From: Massilia sp. HP4
GTDB taxonomy: Bacteria; Pseudomonadota; Gammaproteobacteria; Burkholderiales; Burkholderiaceae_D
DNA: 64,000 nt
Assembly: GCF_005222695.1 (NCBI RefSeq)
Contig: NZ_STGG01000048.1
Coordinates: forward strand, 124,001 to 188,000
Direction of reading: 5' to 3'
This document shows, piece after piece, positions 20,018 to 28,120 of this stretch (positions within the stretch are counted from its first letter, which is position 1; each line of letters starts with the position of its first letter). The position numbers were made by a program, and so were the translations under genes. The notes under the pieces are model-generated. The model worked only from the letters and a program-made list of their open reading frames with translations, had not been told where the DNA came from and made no database searches.

Positions 20018-21199
20018 TTATTTGCTGAGCAATCGCATCGCCCGTTCCAGCCCCTCGAGCGTGATCGGAAACATGCGGTTGTTCATGATCTGGCGGATCA
20101 GGGCAATCGATTGCCGGTATTGCCATAAATGTTCCGGCTCCGGATTGAGCCAGGCAAACTTGGGAAACGTCGACACGAAGCGCGCCAGCCAGGCCGCGCC
20201 CGGTTCTTCGTTGTTGTACTCGACCGAGCCGCCCGGCGCCATCACCTCGTAGGGACTCATGGTGGCGTCGCCGACAAAGATCACGCGGGTGTCGGCTGGA
20301 TACTTGCGCAGCACGTCCCAGGTCGGGAAGCGTTCGCTATGGCGGCGCCGGTTGTTCTTCCACAGGTAGTCATACACGCAGTTGTGGAAGTAATAGAACT
20401 CCATATTCTTGAATTCGCTGCTGGCGGCCGAGAACAGTTCTTCGGTGCGCTCGATGTGGTCGTCCATCGAGCCGCCCACGTCCAGCAGCATCACCACCTT
20501 GATCCGGTTCTTGCGCTCGGGCCGCATGCGGATGTCGAGCCAGCCGGCATTGCTGGCGGTGGCGCGGATGGTGTCGTCCAGCGCCAGCTCGTCGGCCGCG
20601 CCCTGGCGCGCGAAGCGGCGTAGGCGGCGCAGCGCCACCTTCAGGTTACGGGTGCCCAGTTCGCGCTCGTCGTCGTAGTCGCGGAAAGTGCGCTGTTCCC
20701 ACACCTTGACCGCGCTGCGGTTGCGGCTGGTTCCCCCGATGCGGATGCCTTCCGGGTTGGTGCCGCCGTGGCCGAAGGGCGAGGTGCCGCCGGTGCCGAT
20801 CCACTTGCTGCCGCCGGCGTGGCGCTCCTTCTGCTCCTTGAGCAGCTCTTGCAGCCGCTGTTGCAGCTTGTCGTAGCCGAATTTTTCGAGCTGCGCTTTT
20901 TGTTCAGGCGTGAGCTCGCGCTCGAAGCGCTTGATCAGCCAGTCCAACGGAAGGTCGGGAAACTGCGCGGCCTGCTCGTCGAACACCGCATCGACGCCCT
21001 TGAACCAGAGGCCGAACACGCGATCGAACTTGTCGAAATGGGCTTCATCCTTCACCAGCGTCAGGCGCGCGAGGTAATAGAACTCGTCGAGCGAGGGCCG
21101 GATTACCTGGCGCTGCAGGGCTTCGAGCAGCGTCAGGAATTCGCGGATCGAGACCGGCACTTTGGCCTCGCGCAGCGCGCGGAAGAAGTCGATCAACAT
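20018..21199 (-). CDS. VWA domain protein, CoxE-like
   Basis: A 393-residue soluble protein. The N-terminal half is helical and charged (residues about 1-200, with the Gly-rich linker GGSKWIGTGGTSPFGHGG), and the C-terminal half is a von Willebrand factor A domain beginning KVVMLLDVGGSMDDH. That MIDAS motif is D-V-G-G-S, so the usual first Ser of DxSxS is Gly. VWA proteins of this type pair with MoxR ATPases as metal-insertion or complex-assembly chaperones. It starts 2 bp after the GNAT stop and ends the operon. The ATG at 21199 gives the family-typical N-terminus MLIDFFRALREA. Confidence 0.88.
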   Translation of the reverse strand: MLIDFFRALREAKVPVSIREFLTLLEALQRQVIRPSLDEFYYLARLTLVKDEAHFDKFDRVFGLWFKGVDAVFDEQAAQFPDLPLDWLIKRFERELTPEQKAQLEKFGYDKLQQRLQELLKEQKERHAGGSKWIGTGGTSPFGHGGTNPEGIRIGGTSRNRSAVKVWEQRTFRDYDDERELGTRNLKVALRRLRRFARQGAADELALDDTIRATASNAGWLDIRMRPERKNRIKVVMLLDVGGSMDDHIERTEELFSAASSEFKNMEFYYFHNCVYDYLWKNNRRRHSERFPTWDVLRKYPADTRVIFVGDATMSPYEVMAPGGSVEYNNEEPGAAWLARFVSTFPKFAWLNPEPEHLWQYRQSIALIRQIMNNRMFPITLEGLERAMRLLSK

Positions 21200-21201
21200 G
21201 G

Positions 21202-21792
21202 TCAGGCCTTTGCGTGATGCGCCAGGCGCGCCTCCAGCTGCGCTTGCACTTGCGGCCATTCGGCACGCAGGATGCTGTACATGACGGTGTCGCGCACGCT
21301 GCCGTCGCGGCGCGCGAAGTGATGGCGCAGCACGCCGTCCTTGTGCGCGCCGAGCCGCTCGATGGCCGCCTGCGACGCAAAGTTCTGGCCGTCGGTGCGC
21401 AGGCCGACCACGGCGCAGCCCAGGGTGTCGAAGGCATGCCGCATGAGCATCAGCTTGCAGCTGGTATTGACGTGGCTGCGCTGCGCGCTTTTTGCATACC
21501 AGGTGAAGCCGATCTCGACGCGGTCGATCTCGGGCACGATGTCGTGGTAGCTGGTGCTGCCGACGACGGCGCCGGATGCCGCGTCGATCACGGCCCAGGC
21601 CTGGCGGTTGGCCATTGACAGCGCGGTGTCGACGTAGGCCTCGGCTTCTTCCCGGGGGGGTACATAGGTCACCCGCAGATTCCACAACTGGCCGTCGCTC
21701 GCGGCCGCGCGCAAGCCGTCGGCGTGATGCGGCGCCAGCGGCTCCAGGCGCACGCCGTTGAATGCCAGCGTAACAGGAACGACGTCGATCAT
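21202..21792 (-). CDS. GNAT acetyltransferase, RimJ/RimL type
   Basis: A 196-residue acetyltransferase of the RimJ/RimL group. LEPLAPHHADGL near the start, GSTSYHDI and EIGFTWY in the core, and NTSCKLMLMRHAFDTLGC followed by LRTDGQNFASQAAIERLGA in the acetyl-CoA region are recognisable. Its start overlaps the stop of the MoxR gene (ATGA at 21789-21792) and its stop is 2 bp from the VWA start, so it sits in the middle of a tightly packed three-gene operon. RimL-like enzymes acetylate protein N-termini or small amines; whether this one modifies the MoxR/VWA partner is unknown. Confidence 0.88.
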   Translation of the reverse strand: MIDVVPVTLAFNGVRLEPLAPHHADGLRAAASDGQLWNLRVTYVPPREEAEAYVDTALSMANRQAWAVIDAASGAVVGSTSYHDIVPEIDRVEIGFTWYAKSAQRSHVNTSCKLMLMRHAFDTLGCAVVGLRTDGQNFASQAAIERLGAHKDGVLRHHFARRDGSVRDTVMYSILRAEWPQVQAQLEARLAHHAKA

Positions 21793-22634
21793 CGCCGGTT
21801 CCTCGCCATGGCCATCAGGCGGTCGAACAGGGCGATGTCCTGTTCGTTCTTGAGCAGTGCGCCGTGCAGCGGCGGCGCCGCATTCTCGGCGCGCAGCGCT
21901 TCGGCCGGCACGTCCTCGGCCAGCAGCAGCTTGAGCCAGTCCAGGAATTCCGAGGTCGACGGCTTCTTCTTGATGCCGGGGACGTCGCGCAGCGCATAGA
22001 AGCTTTGCAGCGCGGCTGCCAGCAGGTCTTGCTTCAGGCGCGGGAAATGCACGCCCACGATGTCGGCCATCGTCTCGCGATCCGGGAACTGGATGTAATG
22101 GAAGAAGCAGCGGCGCAGGAATGCGTCGGGCAGCTCTTTTTCGTTGTTCGAGGTGATGATCACCAGCGGGCGGTGCCTGGCCACCACCATCTCGCGCGTC
22201 TCGTAGACATAGAATTCCATGCGATCGAGTTCGCGCAGCAGGTCGTTCGGGAACTCGATGTCGGCCTTGTCGACTTCGTCGATCAGGAGCACCACCGGCT
22301 CGGGCGAGGTAAACGCCTGCCACAGCACGCCCTTGACGATGTAGTTCTGGATGTCGCGCACGCGCTCGTCGCCCAGCTGCGAATCGCGCAGGCGCGAGAC
22401 GGCGTCGTATTCGTACAGGCCCTGCTGGGCCTTGGTGGTCGACTTCACGTGCCATTGCAGCAGCGGCATGTTCAGCGCCGCTGCGACTTCTTCGGCCAGC
22501 ATGGTCTTGCCGGTGCCCGGCTCGCCCTTGATCAGGAGCGGGCGGCCCAGGGTCAGGGCCGCATTGACGGCCAGTTTCAGGTCGGGGGTGGCGACGTAAT
22601 TGTCGCTGCCTTCGAAGCGCGGAGATGCATGCAT
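21789..22634 (-). CDS. MoxR family AAA+ ATPase
   Basis: A 281-residue AAA+ ATPase. Walker A is GEPGTGKT, Walker B is VVLLIDEVDKAD, and sensor 1 lies in LVIITSNNEKELPDAFLRRC, all typical of the MoxR branch. MoxR ATPases act with VWA-domain partners to remodel or activate protein complexes. It is the first gene of the operon MoxR-GNAT-VWA. The start MHASPRFEGSDNYV at 22634 is chosen because the conserved part begins there; the frame extends 35 codons further upstream without conserved features. Confidence 0.93.
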   Translation of the reverse strand: MHASPRFEGSDNYVATPDLKLAVNAALTLGRPLLIKGEPGTGKTMLAEEVAAALNMPLLQWHVKSTTKAQQGLYEYDAVSRLRDSQLGDERVRDIQNYIVKGVLWQAFTSPEPVVLLIDEVDKADIEFPNDLLRELDRMEFYVYETREMVVARHRPLVIITSNNEKELPDAFLRRCFFHYIQFPDRETMADIVGVHFPRLKQDLLAAALQSFYALRDVPGIKKKPSTSEFLDWLKLLLAEDVPAEALRAENAAPPLHGALLKNEQDIALFDRLMAMARNRR

Positions 22635-22825
22635 GGCGGGTGACGGGAAAAAAGCGAAAGAGGATTTGGCGAGTATATGACAAAAAGTTGGCCCACCCGC
22701 GGCCCGGGCGCGCGCCGCCGGTTTGTAGACTGGTGTCAAGTCTTCAGATAGAATCGGCCCGTTGGTAAGCCTTTGCTAAGTTTTTGTGCGGTTGCGATTT
22801 TCGACATATAACTAACGAGACGCCC

Positions 22826-23182
22826 ATGAAAAAAACTCTGGTACCACTGGCGCTGGCGCTTCTTGCCGGCGCCGCCGGCAGCGCCTGCGCCGCGGAAGTG
22901 GTCGGTAATCCCCAGGCGGCCACCGCCAAGATCGAGATGTGCATCGGCTGCCATGCCATCCCGGGCGGCTATAAAACGGCATTCCCCGAGGTCTACCGCG
23001 TGCCAATGATCGGCGGCCAGTCGGCCAAGTACATCGAATCGGCACTCAAGGCGTATCGCAAGGGCGACCGCAAGCACCCTTCCATGACCGGCATCGCGCG
23101 CTCCATGAGCGACCAGGACATCGCCGACGTGGCGGCCTATTATGCCCAGCAAACGTCGAACCAGACGACCGCCCAGCGATGA
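22826..23182 (+). CDS. Small periplasmic cytochrome c
   Basis: A 118-residue class I cytochrome c with a signal peptide (about residues 1-22, ending CAA/EV). The heme-binding motif is CIGCH (Cys39, Cys42, His43). PMIGGQSAKYIESALKAYRKGDR and MTGIARSMSDQDIADVAAYYA are typical of cytochrome c4/c5-like single domains, with a Met in the second stretch as likely sixth ligand. It overlaps the next cytochrome gene by ATGA, so the pair may work as a two-heme relay. The electron partner is not encoded here. Confidence 0.9.
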   Translation: MKKTLVPLALALLAGAAGSACAAEVVGNPQAATAKIEMCIGCHAIPGGYKTAFPEVYRVPMIGGQSAKYIESALKAYRKGDRKHPSMTGIARSMSDQDIADVAAYYAQQTSNQTTAQR

Positions 23183-23529
23183 GGACCGCCATGAAGAACA
23201 CGATGCTCCTGCTGGCGCTCGGCGCCATCTCCTTCGGCGCGGCCGCCAACGACGTCAAACGTGGCGAGGCCCTGGCCGAGAAATACAACTGCGCCTCTTG
23301 CCATGGCGCCGACTACAACAAGGCGATCGACCCGACCTATCCGAAGCTGGCCGGCCAGCACGCCGACTATCTCACGCATGCGCTGCGTGCCTACAAGCGC
23401 GGGGCCGGCGCCAATGGCCGGGTCAACCCGATCATGGCCGGCATCGTGCAGCCGCTGTCCAATCAGGACATGGCCGACCTCGGGGCGTATCTCTCCAGCC
23501 TGCCGTCGCAACTGGTGGTCAAGAGGTAG
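23179..23529 (+). CDS. Second small periplasmic cytochrome c
   Basis: A 116-residue cytochrome c with a signal peptide ending near AAA/ND. The heme motif is CASCH (Cys38, Cys41, His42) and the probable sixth ligand is the Met in NPIMAGIVQPLS. It is clearly related to the preceding gene in layout (YPKLAGQHADYLTHALRAYKRG). It starts within the stop codon of that gene; an in-frame ATG at 23191 (MKNTML) would give an equally good signal peptide. The pair resembles a split cytochrome c4. Confidence 0.9.
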   Translation: MRTAMKNTMLLLALGAISFGAAANDVKRGEALAEKYNCASCHGADYNKAIDPTYPKLAGQHADYLTHALRAYKRGAGANGRVNPIMAGIVQPLSNQDMADLGAYLSSLPSQLVVKR

Positions 23530-23641
23530 GGCTGCCGGTACAGCGGCGCGCCGCAACTGGTAACATGCGATCCCCGCCGCCGGCGCTGCCGGCCGGCGGG
23601 CATTCTGTTTTACCGCCTGCCTACCGCCTGCTGGAGCCGCC

Positions 23642-25162
23642 GTGCCGTCGCTTACCCCCGCTTACCTGAAGATCAACCTGCTGGCCGGCCTCACCGTCGC
23701 GCTGGCCCTGGTGCCCGAGGCGATCGCCTTCGCCCTGGTCGCCCACCTGTCCCCGCTCACCGGCCTGTACGCCGCCGTGATCGTCGCCTTCATCACCTCG
23801 GCCTGTGGCGGCCGGCCGGGCATGATCTCGGCCGCCGCCGGTTCGCTGGCGGTGGTGATGGTGGCGCTGGTGGTGCAGCACGGCGCGCAATACCTGCTGG
23901 CGGCCGTGGTGCTGATGGGCGTACTGCAACTGCTGTTCGCCGCCGCCCGCCTGGGCAAATTCATCCGCATGGTGCCGCATCCGGTGATGCTGGGCTTCGT
24001 CAACGGCCTGGCGCTGGTGATCTTCCTGGCCCAGTTCAACCACTTCAAGGAGCCGGACCCTGGCGGCGCGGCGCAGTGGATGCCGGGCCCGGAACTGGCG
24101 GTCATGGGCGGCATCATCGCGGTCACGATGGCGGTGATCTACCTGACTCCGCGCCTCACGAAAGCGGTGCCGTCCACCCTGGTCGGCATCCTGGTGGCAA
24201 GCGTCGGCTGCGCGCTGCTCGGCATCGAGACCAGGACCGTGGGCGACCTGGGCTCGATCGCCGGCGGCCTGCCGGCCTTCGCGCTGCCCGCCGTGCCGTG
24301 GAACCTGGAGACGCTGCGCATCGTGTTTCCGTATGCCCTGGTGATGGCCGGCGTCGGCCTGATCGAGTCGCTGCTGACGCTCACCCTGATCGACGAGATC
24401 ACCGACACCCGCGGCCAGCCGAACCGTGAATCGCTGGCGCTGGGCGCGGCCAATGTCGTGAGCGGCCTGTTCGGCGGCATGGGCGGCTGCGCGCTGATCG
24501 GCCAGAGCATGATCAATGTGAACAGCGGCGCCACCGGCCGCCTGTCCGGCATCGCGGCCGCGCTGTTCCTGCTGGCCTTCATCCTGTTCGGTTCGGCCTG
24601 GATCGAAGCGATCCCGCTGGCGGCCCTGGTCGGCGTGATGTTCGTGGTGTGCGAGAAGACCTTCGAGTGGGGCACCTTCCGCCTGGTAGGAAAAGTGCCG
24701 CGCGCCGACCTGTTCGTGATCGTGCTGGTGGCCGGCATCACCCTGGTGTTCGACCTGGCCGTGGCGGTGATCGCCGGCGTGATCGTGTCGGCGCTGGTAT
24801 TCGCCTGGCAGCACGCCAAGCGGGTGACAGCCGCGGTGTCGACCGACGAACAGGGGTGGAAAGTCTATGCGCTCGAAGGCACGCTGTTCTTCGCCTCGGT
24901 GACGCCGTTCCAGTGGTTGTTCACGCCGAAGGACGATCCGCAGGACGTGGTCATCGATTTCATGCAGGCGCGGGTGGTCGACCATTCGGCGATCCAGGCG
25001 ATCGACGCGCTGGCCGAGCGCTATCGCCTGCAGGGCAAGCGCCTGCACCTGCGCCACCTGAGCCCGGACTGCCGCGAGCTGCTGCAAAAGGCGCAGGGCA
25101 TGGTGGAGGTGAATGTGCTGGAAGACCCGCGCTACCGGGTCGCGGACGACAAGCTGGCCTGA
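23642..25162 (+). CDS. SulP family anion transporter with STAS domain
   Basis: A 506-residue inner-membrane transporter with about 10-14 hydrophobic segments and a C-terminal STAS domain (from about residue 395). The SulP family moves sulfate, bicarbonate or other anions, often with protons or sodium. The N-terminus (GLTVALALVPEAIAFALVAHLSPLTGLYAA, split here by description) and GMGGCALIGQSMINVNSGATG are family motifs. The start codon is GTG at 23642. In the STAS part, DFMQARVVDHSAIQAID covers the usual conserved loop. It converges with the DUF1841-like gene, with 12 bp between stops. The specific anion is not clear. Confidence 0.92.
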   Translation: MPSLTPAYLKINLLAGLTVALALVPEAIAFALVAHLSPLTGLYAAVIVAFITSACGGRPGMISAAAGSLAVVMVALVVQHGAQYLLAAVVLMGVLQLLFAAARLGKFIRMVPHPVMLGFVNGLALVIFLAQFNHFKEPDPGGAAQWMPGPELAVMGGIIAVTMAVIYLTPRLTKAVPSTLVGILVASVGCALLGIETRTVGDLGSIAGGLPAFALPAVPWNLETLRIVFPYALVMAGVGLIESLLTLTLIDEITDTRGQPNRESLALGAANVVSGLFGGMGGCALIGQSMINVNSGATGRLSGIAAALFLLAFILFGSAWIEAIPLAALVGVMFVVCEKTFEWGTFRLVGKVPRADLFVIVLVAGITLVFDLAVAVIAGVIVSALVFAWQHAKRVTAAVSTDEQGWKVYALEGTLFFASVTPFQWLFTPKDDPQDVVIDFMQARVVDHSAIQAIDALAERYRLQGKRLHLRHLSPDCRELLQKAQGMVEVNVLEDPRYRVADDKLA

Positions 25163-25174
25163 TTCAGTCCTGCA

Positions 25175-25603
25175 TCACGCGAACGCGCGCCGGCGCACGC
25201 AGTCGATATACGCCTCGGTATCCGGCGGCACGCCGTTGCGTTGCGAGGCCCAGATCATCTCGCCCAGGCATTCCATGATCTCGTGGTGGGCGTCGTGCTC
25301 GCCGCGCCGCGCGACCAGGGCGTCGTGGGCGGCGCGGATGCCGCGCGGCTGGTCGATCGAAATCTGTTCGGCGATCGACAGGTGCATCGACAGGTGCAGG
25401 AAGGGATTCGCCTTGCCGCCCTCGACCGAGTAATCGGCCGCGATCGCCGCCTCGATGTCCTCGAACTGCTCGTGGTATTCAGGATGCTGGACGATCCAGT
25501 CGGCCGCGATCGCGTCCATCGGGGTCAGGAGCTCGCCATTGCGGTGCTTGCGATAGGCTTCGCAGAAAAAGCGGCGCACGTCGTGCGATGACGGAGTGAA
25601 CAT
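25175..25603 (-). CDS. DUF1841-like conserved protein
   Basis: A 142-residue soluble protein. The N-terminus MFTPSSHDVRRFFCEAYRK and the central NPFLHLSMHLSIAEQISIDQPRGI match the DUF1841 family as I remember it, common in beta- and gammaproteobacteria, with no known function. The several conserved His in HLSMHLS and DAHHEIMECLGEM could bind a metal, but that is only an observation of composition. It stands alone between two convergently or separately transcribed genes. Confidence 0.82.
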   Translation of the reverse strand: MFTPSSHDVRRFFCEAYRKHRNGELLTPMDAIAADWIVQHPEYHEQFEDIEAAIAADYSVEGGKANPFLHLSMHLSIAEQISIDQPRGIRAAHDALVARRGEHDAHHEIMECLGEMIWASQRNGVPPDTEAYIDCVRRRAFA

Positions 25604-25663
25604 GGCGGGGCAGGGGAAGCAAGAAGAGGAAGCCGGCATTGTAGCGCGATGCCGGGCGCGGCG

Positions 25664-27166
25664 TCATTCGCTCTCCCGGCATTGCGTCACGCGCTCGGTG
25701 AACTGCGCCGCGCGCGCCGCGTCCCCCGCGGCCAGGTGGTATCTGCCGACAAAGAACAGCGCCTGGCAGGCGCGCCCCTCGGCCAGGCCGTTATTGGCGC
25801 GCGAGCGCTCGAGCAGCGCCTCCTCGCCCAGCTTGCCAAGATAGAAATCCGCGATCGGCGCCGGCCACCTGGTGGGATACGGTTTGAACGCCGCCGCCAG
25901 GCCGCCCTGCGCCAGCGCGGCGTCGCCCCCATGCATGCGCGCCAGGTAGAGCCACAGCGCGGCATAGCGGTCTTCGGGCATCCGGTCGAGGATGGCCTGC
26001 ATCCGGCGTGCGGCGTCGGCATGGTCGCCCCCGTCGATCAGCTCGCGCACGATCTGGATATTGGCATCCGCATTCCCGCCGTCGGCAGCCTTCCTGATCA
26101 AGGCCCTGGCCCGGTCCTGGTCGGCCGGCACGCCCTGGCCGCGCTGATACATCCAGGCCAGCGTCAGCTGGGCGTCGCCATTGCCGGCGTCGGCCTCGTG
26201 CTGCATCCAGGGTTCGATGCGGCGCCGCTGGCCGAGCGGTTCGCCGCCCACGTACGTGAAATACAGCTTGCGCTGGTTCATGGCGAACAACACCCGGTGC
26301 GAGCGCAGGAAATCGGCGCCGAGCAGCACGTCGACCCCCAGGTGGGCGCTGTCGATTACGCCGACTTCGGCATTGCGGATAGTCTCGCGGCCGATCTGCA
26401 GCCGGTCCAGCGTGGTACTCCATGCCGGTACCGAGTGCCTGCCGACGCCGACCATATCGTCGATGCGTTCGACGCCCGGCGCGTCGAGCTTGAGCCCGGC
26501 CTGCTCGGCCGCCTTGCGCGTGATGACCGTGGTGTCGGCGCCGGTGTCGATGACGGCCGTGACTTCCTTCCCGTTGAGCAGTACCTTGAACTCCGGATTC
26601 GGATCGCGCCAGTCGCTGGCCGTGAACGGAATCTCGATCGGATCCTGGCTCCAGTAGGCCAGCATCGCATTCTTGCAACCGTCCGGCTTGAAGAACCGGA
26701 TTTCCCTGGTCGCCAGCGAGATCTCGAGATCGGTCTGCAGCAGGAAAGGTGCGCCAACGATGGCGTCATGGGACGGCGGGCGGCCGGTCTGGCCGAGTAC
26801 GCGCAGGTACTCGTTGGCCGTGACGGTCGGCCCGGCCCTGAATTCCTTGACCCATGCCGTGTACATCTGCGTCTCGCCGCCGATGCCGGTCCACGTCTCG
26901 TGGCTCAGGTGCCGCTCCAGCTTGCGACGCTCGACGCCGGTCCGGGTCAGCATGCTGCCCTGGGCGCCGGTATCGACCAGCATCTGGGCCGGCGTGCCGT
27001 TGATCTGCCCTTCGATCGTCAGGCTCAGGGAAGGGCCGGTATAGTGCACCGGCAGCGTGGCCAGCAGCTGGTACTGGCATCCCTTTGGCGCGGGAGCGGC
27101 CAGGGCCGATATGGCGGCAAGTAACGCGGCAATCGGCAGCAGGAAGCGCGGGGCGAGGGAGTTCAT
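25664..27166 (-). CDS. Exported tandem retropepsin-like aspartyl protease with Sel1-like repeats
   Basis: A 500-residue protein with a signal peptide (about 1-23). It has two retropepsin-like domains in one chain: the first with LVDTGAQGS (Asp65) and the hydrophobic-Gly motif DAIVGAPFL, the second with VIDTGADTT (Asp207) and DVLLGADFL. Each half supplies one DTGA, so a single chain could form the two-Asp active site that retroviral proteases make by dimerising. A C-terminal helical region (from about residue 335) contains Sel1/TPR-like repeats (AQLTLAWMYQRGQGVPADQDRARALI). Predicted periplasmic. Substrate unknown. The gene lies 115 bp downstream of rppH. Confidence 0.82.
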   Translation of the reverse strand: MNSLAPRFLLPIAALLAAISALAAPAPKGCQYQLLATLPVHYTGPSLSLTIEGQINGTPAQMLVDTGAQGSMLTRTGVERRKLERHLSHETWTGIGGETQMYTAWVKEFRAGPTVTANEYLRVLGQTGRPPSHDAIVGAPFLLQTDLEISLATREIRFFKPDGCKNAMLAYWSQDPIEIPFTASDWRDPNPEFKVLLNGKEVTAVIDTGADTTVITRKAAEQAGLKLDAPGVERIDDMVGVGRHSVPAWSTTLDRLQIGRETIRNAEVGVIDSAHLGVDVLLGADFLRSHRVLFAMNQRKLYFTYVGGEPLGQRRRIEPWMQHEADAGNGDAQLTLAWMYQRGQGVPADQDRARALIRKAADGGNADANIQIVRELIDGGDHADAARRMQAILDRMPEDRYAALWLYLARMHGGDAALAQGGLAAAFKPYPTRWPAPIADFYLGKLGEEALLERSRANNGLAEGRACQALFFVGRYHLAAGDAARAAQFTERVTQCRESE

Positions 27167-27241
27167 GCTGCATTGTAATACGCGGTATTTACACACTGAG
27201 CATGCGAGGAGCATGAAATGACGCGCGGGCAGGGAAGTTAC

Positions 27242-27269
27242 GGAAACGGCGGCCCGCGCCGCCGTTTCC
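27242..27269 (-). terminator. Strong hairpin downstream of rppH
   Basis: Perfect 11-bp arms GGAAACGGCGG and CCGCCGTTTCC flank a 6-base loop, 12 bp beyond the rppH stop. There is no run of T after it on the minus strand, so it may act as a Rho-assisted end or a 3' stability element rather than a classical terminator. Confidence 0.5.
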
Positions 27270-27281
27270 ATTAATACAAGA

Positions 27282-27914
27282 CTACTTGTTCGGCGCCAGC
27301 ACCAGCGATTCCGGTCCGGCCGGACCTGGCTGGTTTGCCGCGGCCACCATGTCCGGGCCCGGCTTGGCGCCCTGCGAGCGGCCGTGCGGCTGGCGCAGGT
27401 AGCGCGCGCTGTGGCGCCGTTCGCCGTGCTGGCCCTTGGCTGGCCAGGTGACGAAGCGCGACAACTCTTGCAGGGCGCGCTGGTAGACATCGCGCTTGAA
27501 CTCGATCACGACGTCCAGCGGCACCCAGTAATCGTGCCAGCGCCAGGCATCGAATTCAGGGTGGTCGGTCAGGCGCAGATTGACTTCGTTGTCGCGCGCA
27601 ACCATGCGCAGCAGGAACCAGATCTGCTTCTGGCCGCGGTAGTGGCCGCGGATCTCGCGCTTGATGAAGTGGTCGGGCACCTCGTAGCGCAGCCAGTCGC
27701 GGGTTCGCCCCATGATCTTGACGTGCTCCTGGCGCAGGCCGATTTCTTCCTCGAGCTCGCGGTACATTGCCTGTTCTGGCGTCTCTCCGTACTTGATACC
27801 CCCTTGCGGGAATTGCCATGAGTGCTCGCGCACCCGCTTGCCCCACCAAACCTCGTTGTTAGCGTTCAGCAAGATGATGCCGACGTTGGGCCGAAACCCT
27901 TCACGGTCGAGCAT
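27282..27914 (-). CDS. rppH: RNA pyrophosphohydrolase
   Basis: A 210-residue Nudix hydrolase that removes pyrophosphate from the 5' end of triphosphorylated mRNA and starts its decay. The N-terminus MLDREGFRPNVGIILLN and the Nudix box GGIKYGETPEQAMYRELEEE followed by IGL are those of RppH. WQFPQGGI and DHFIKREIRGHYRGQKQIWF are further RppH motifs. It has about 45 extra C-terminal residues rich in Gly, Pro and Ala beyond the catalytic domain, as in many Burkholderiales. It is divergent from proS, a conserved arrangement in this order. Confidence 0.95.
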   Translation of the reverse strand: MLDREGFRPNVGIILLNANNEVWWGKRVREHSWQFPQGGIKYGETPEQAMYRELEEEIGLRQEHVKIMGRTRDWLRYEVPDHFIKREIRGHYRGQKQIWFLLRMVARDNEVNLRLTDHPEFDAWRWHDYWVPLDVVIEFKRDVYQRALQELSRFVTWPAKGQHGERRHSARYLRQPHGRSQGAKPGPDMVAAANQPGPAGPESLVLAPNK

Positions 27915-28120
27915 AAGTGCACCTCGATACTTTCTGCCGGCGGACGTTCGCTTGTGTTTTTACCTACAAATTCTTTGTGTCCGTGGGGTTTCCGCACCGC
28001 TTGCGCGGTAGATGCTGCTGGTTGCGGCCCCAGTTTGTAGAAAGTTTGGACGCATCAGCCGGCTAATCCTTTAAAATTAGGTCGATTATAACCCTCTCTT
28101 TTTAAAAAGAATTCATTGAT

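Noticed and set aside
21200..21685. N-terminal extension of the VWA protein in its own frame
   Set aside because: The extension lies entirely inside the GNAT gene in another frame and is Arg-rich noise. The VWA family start is MLIDFFRALREA at 21199.
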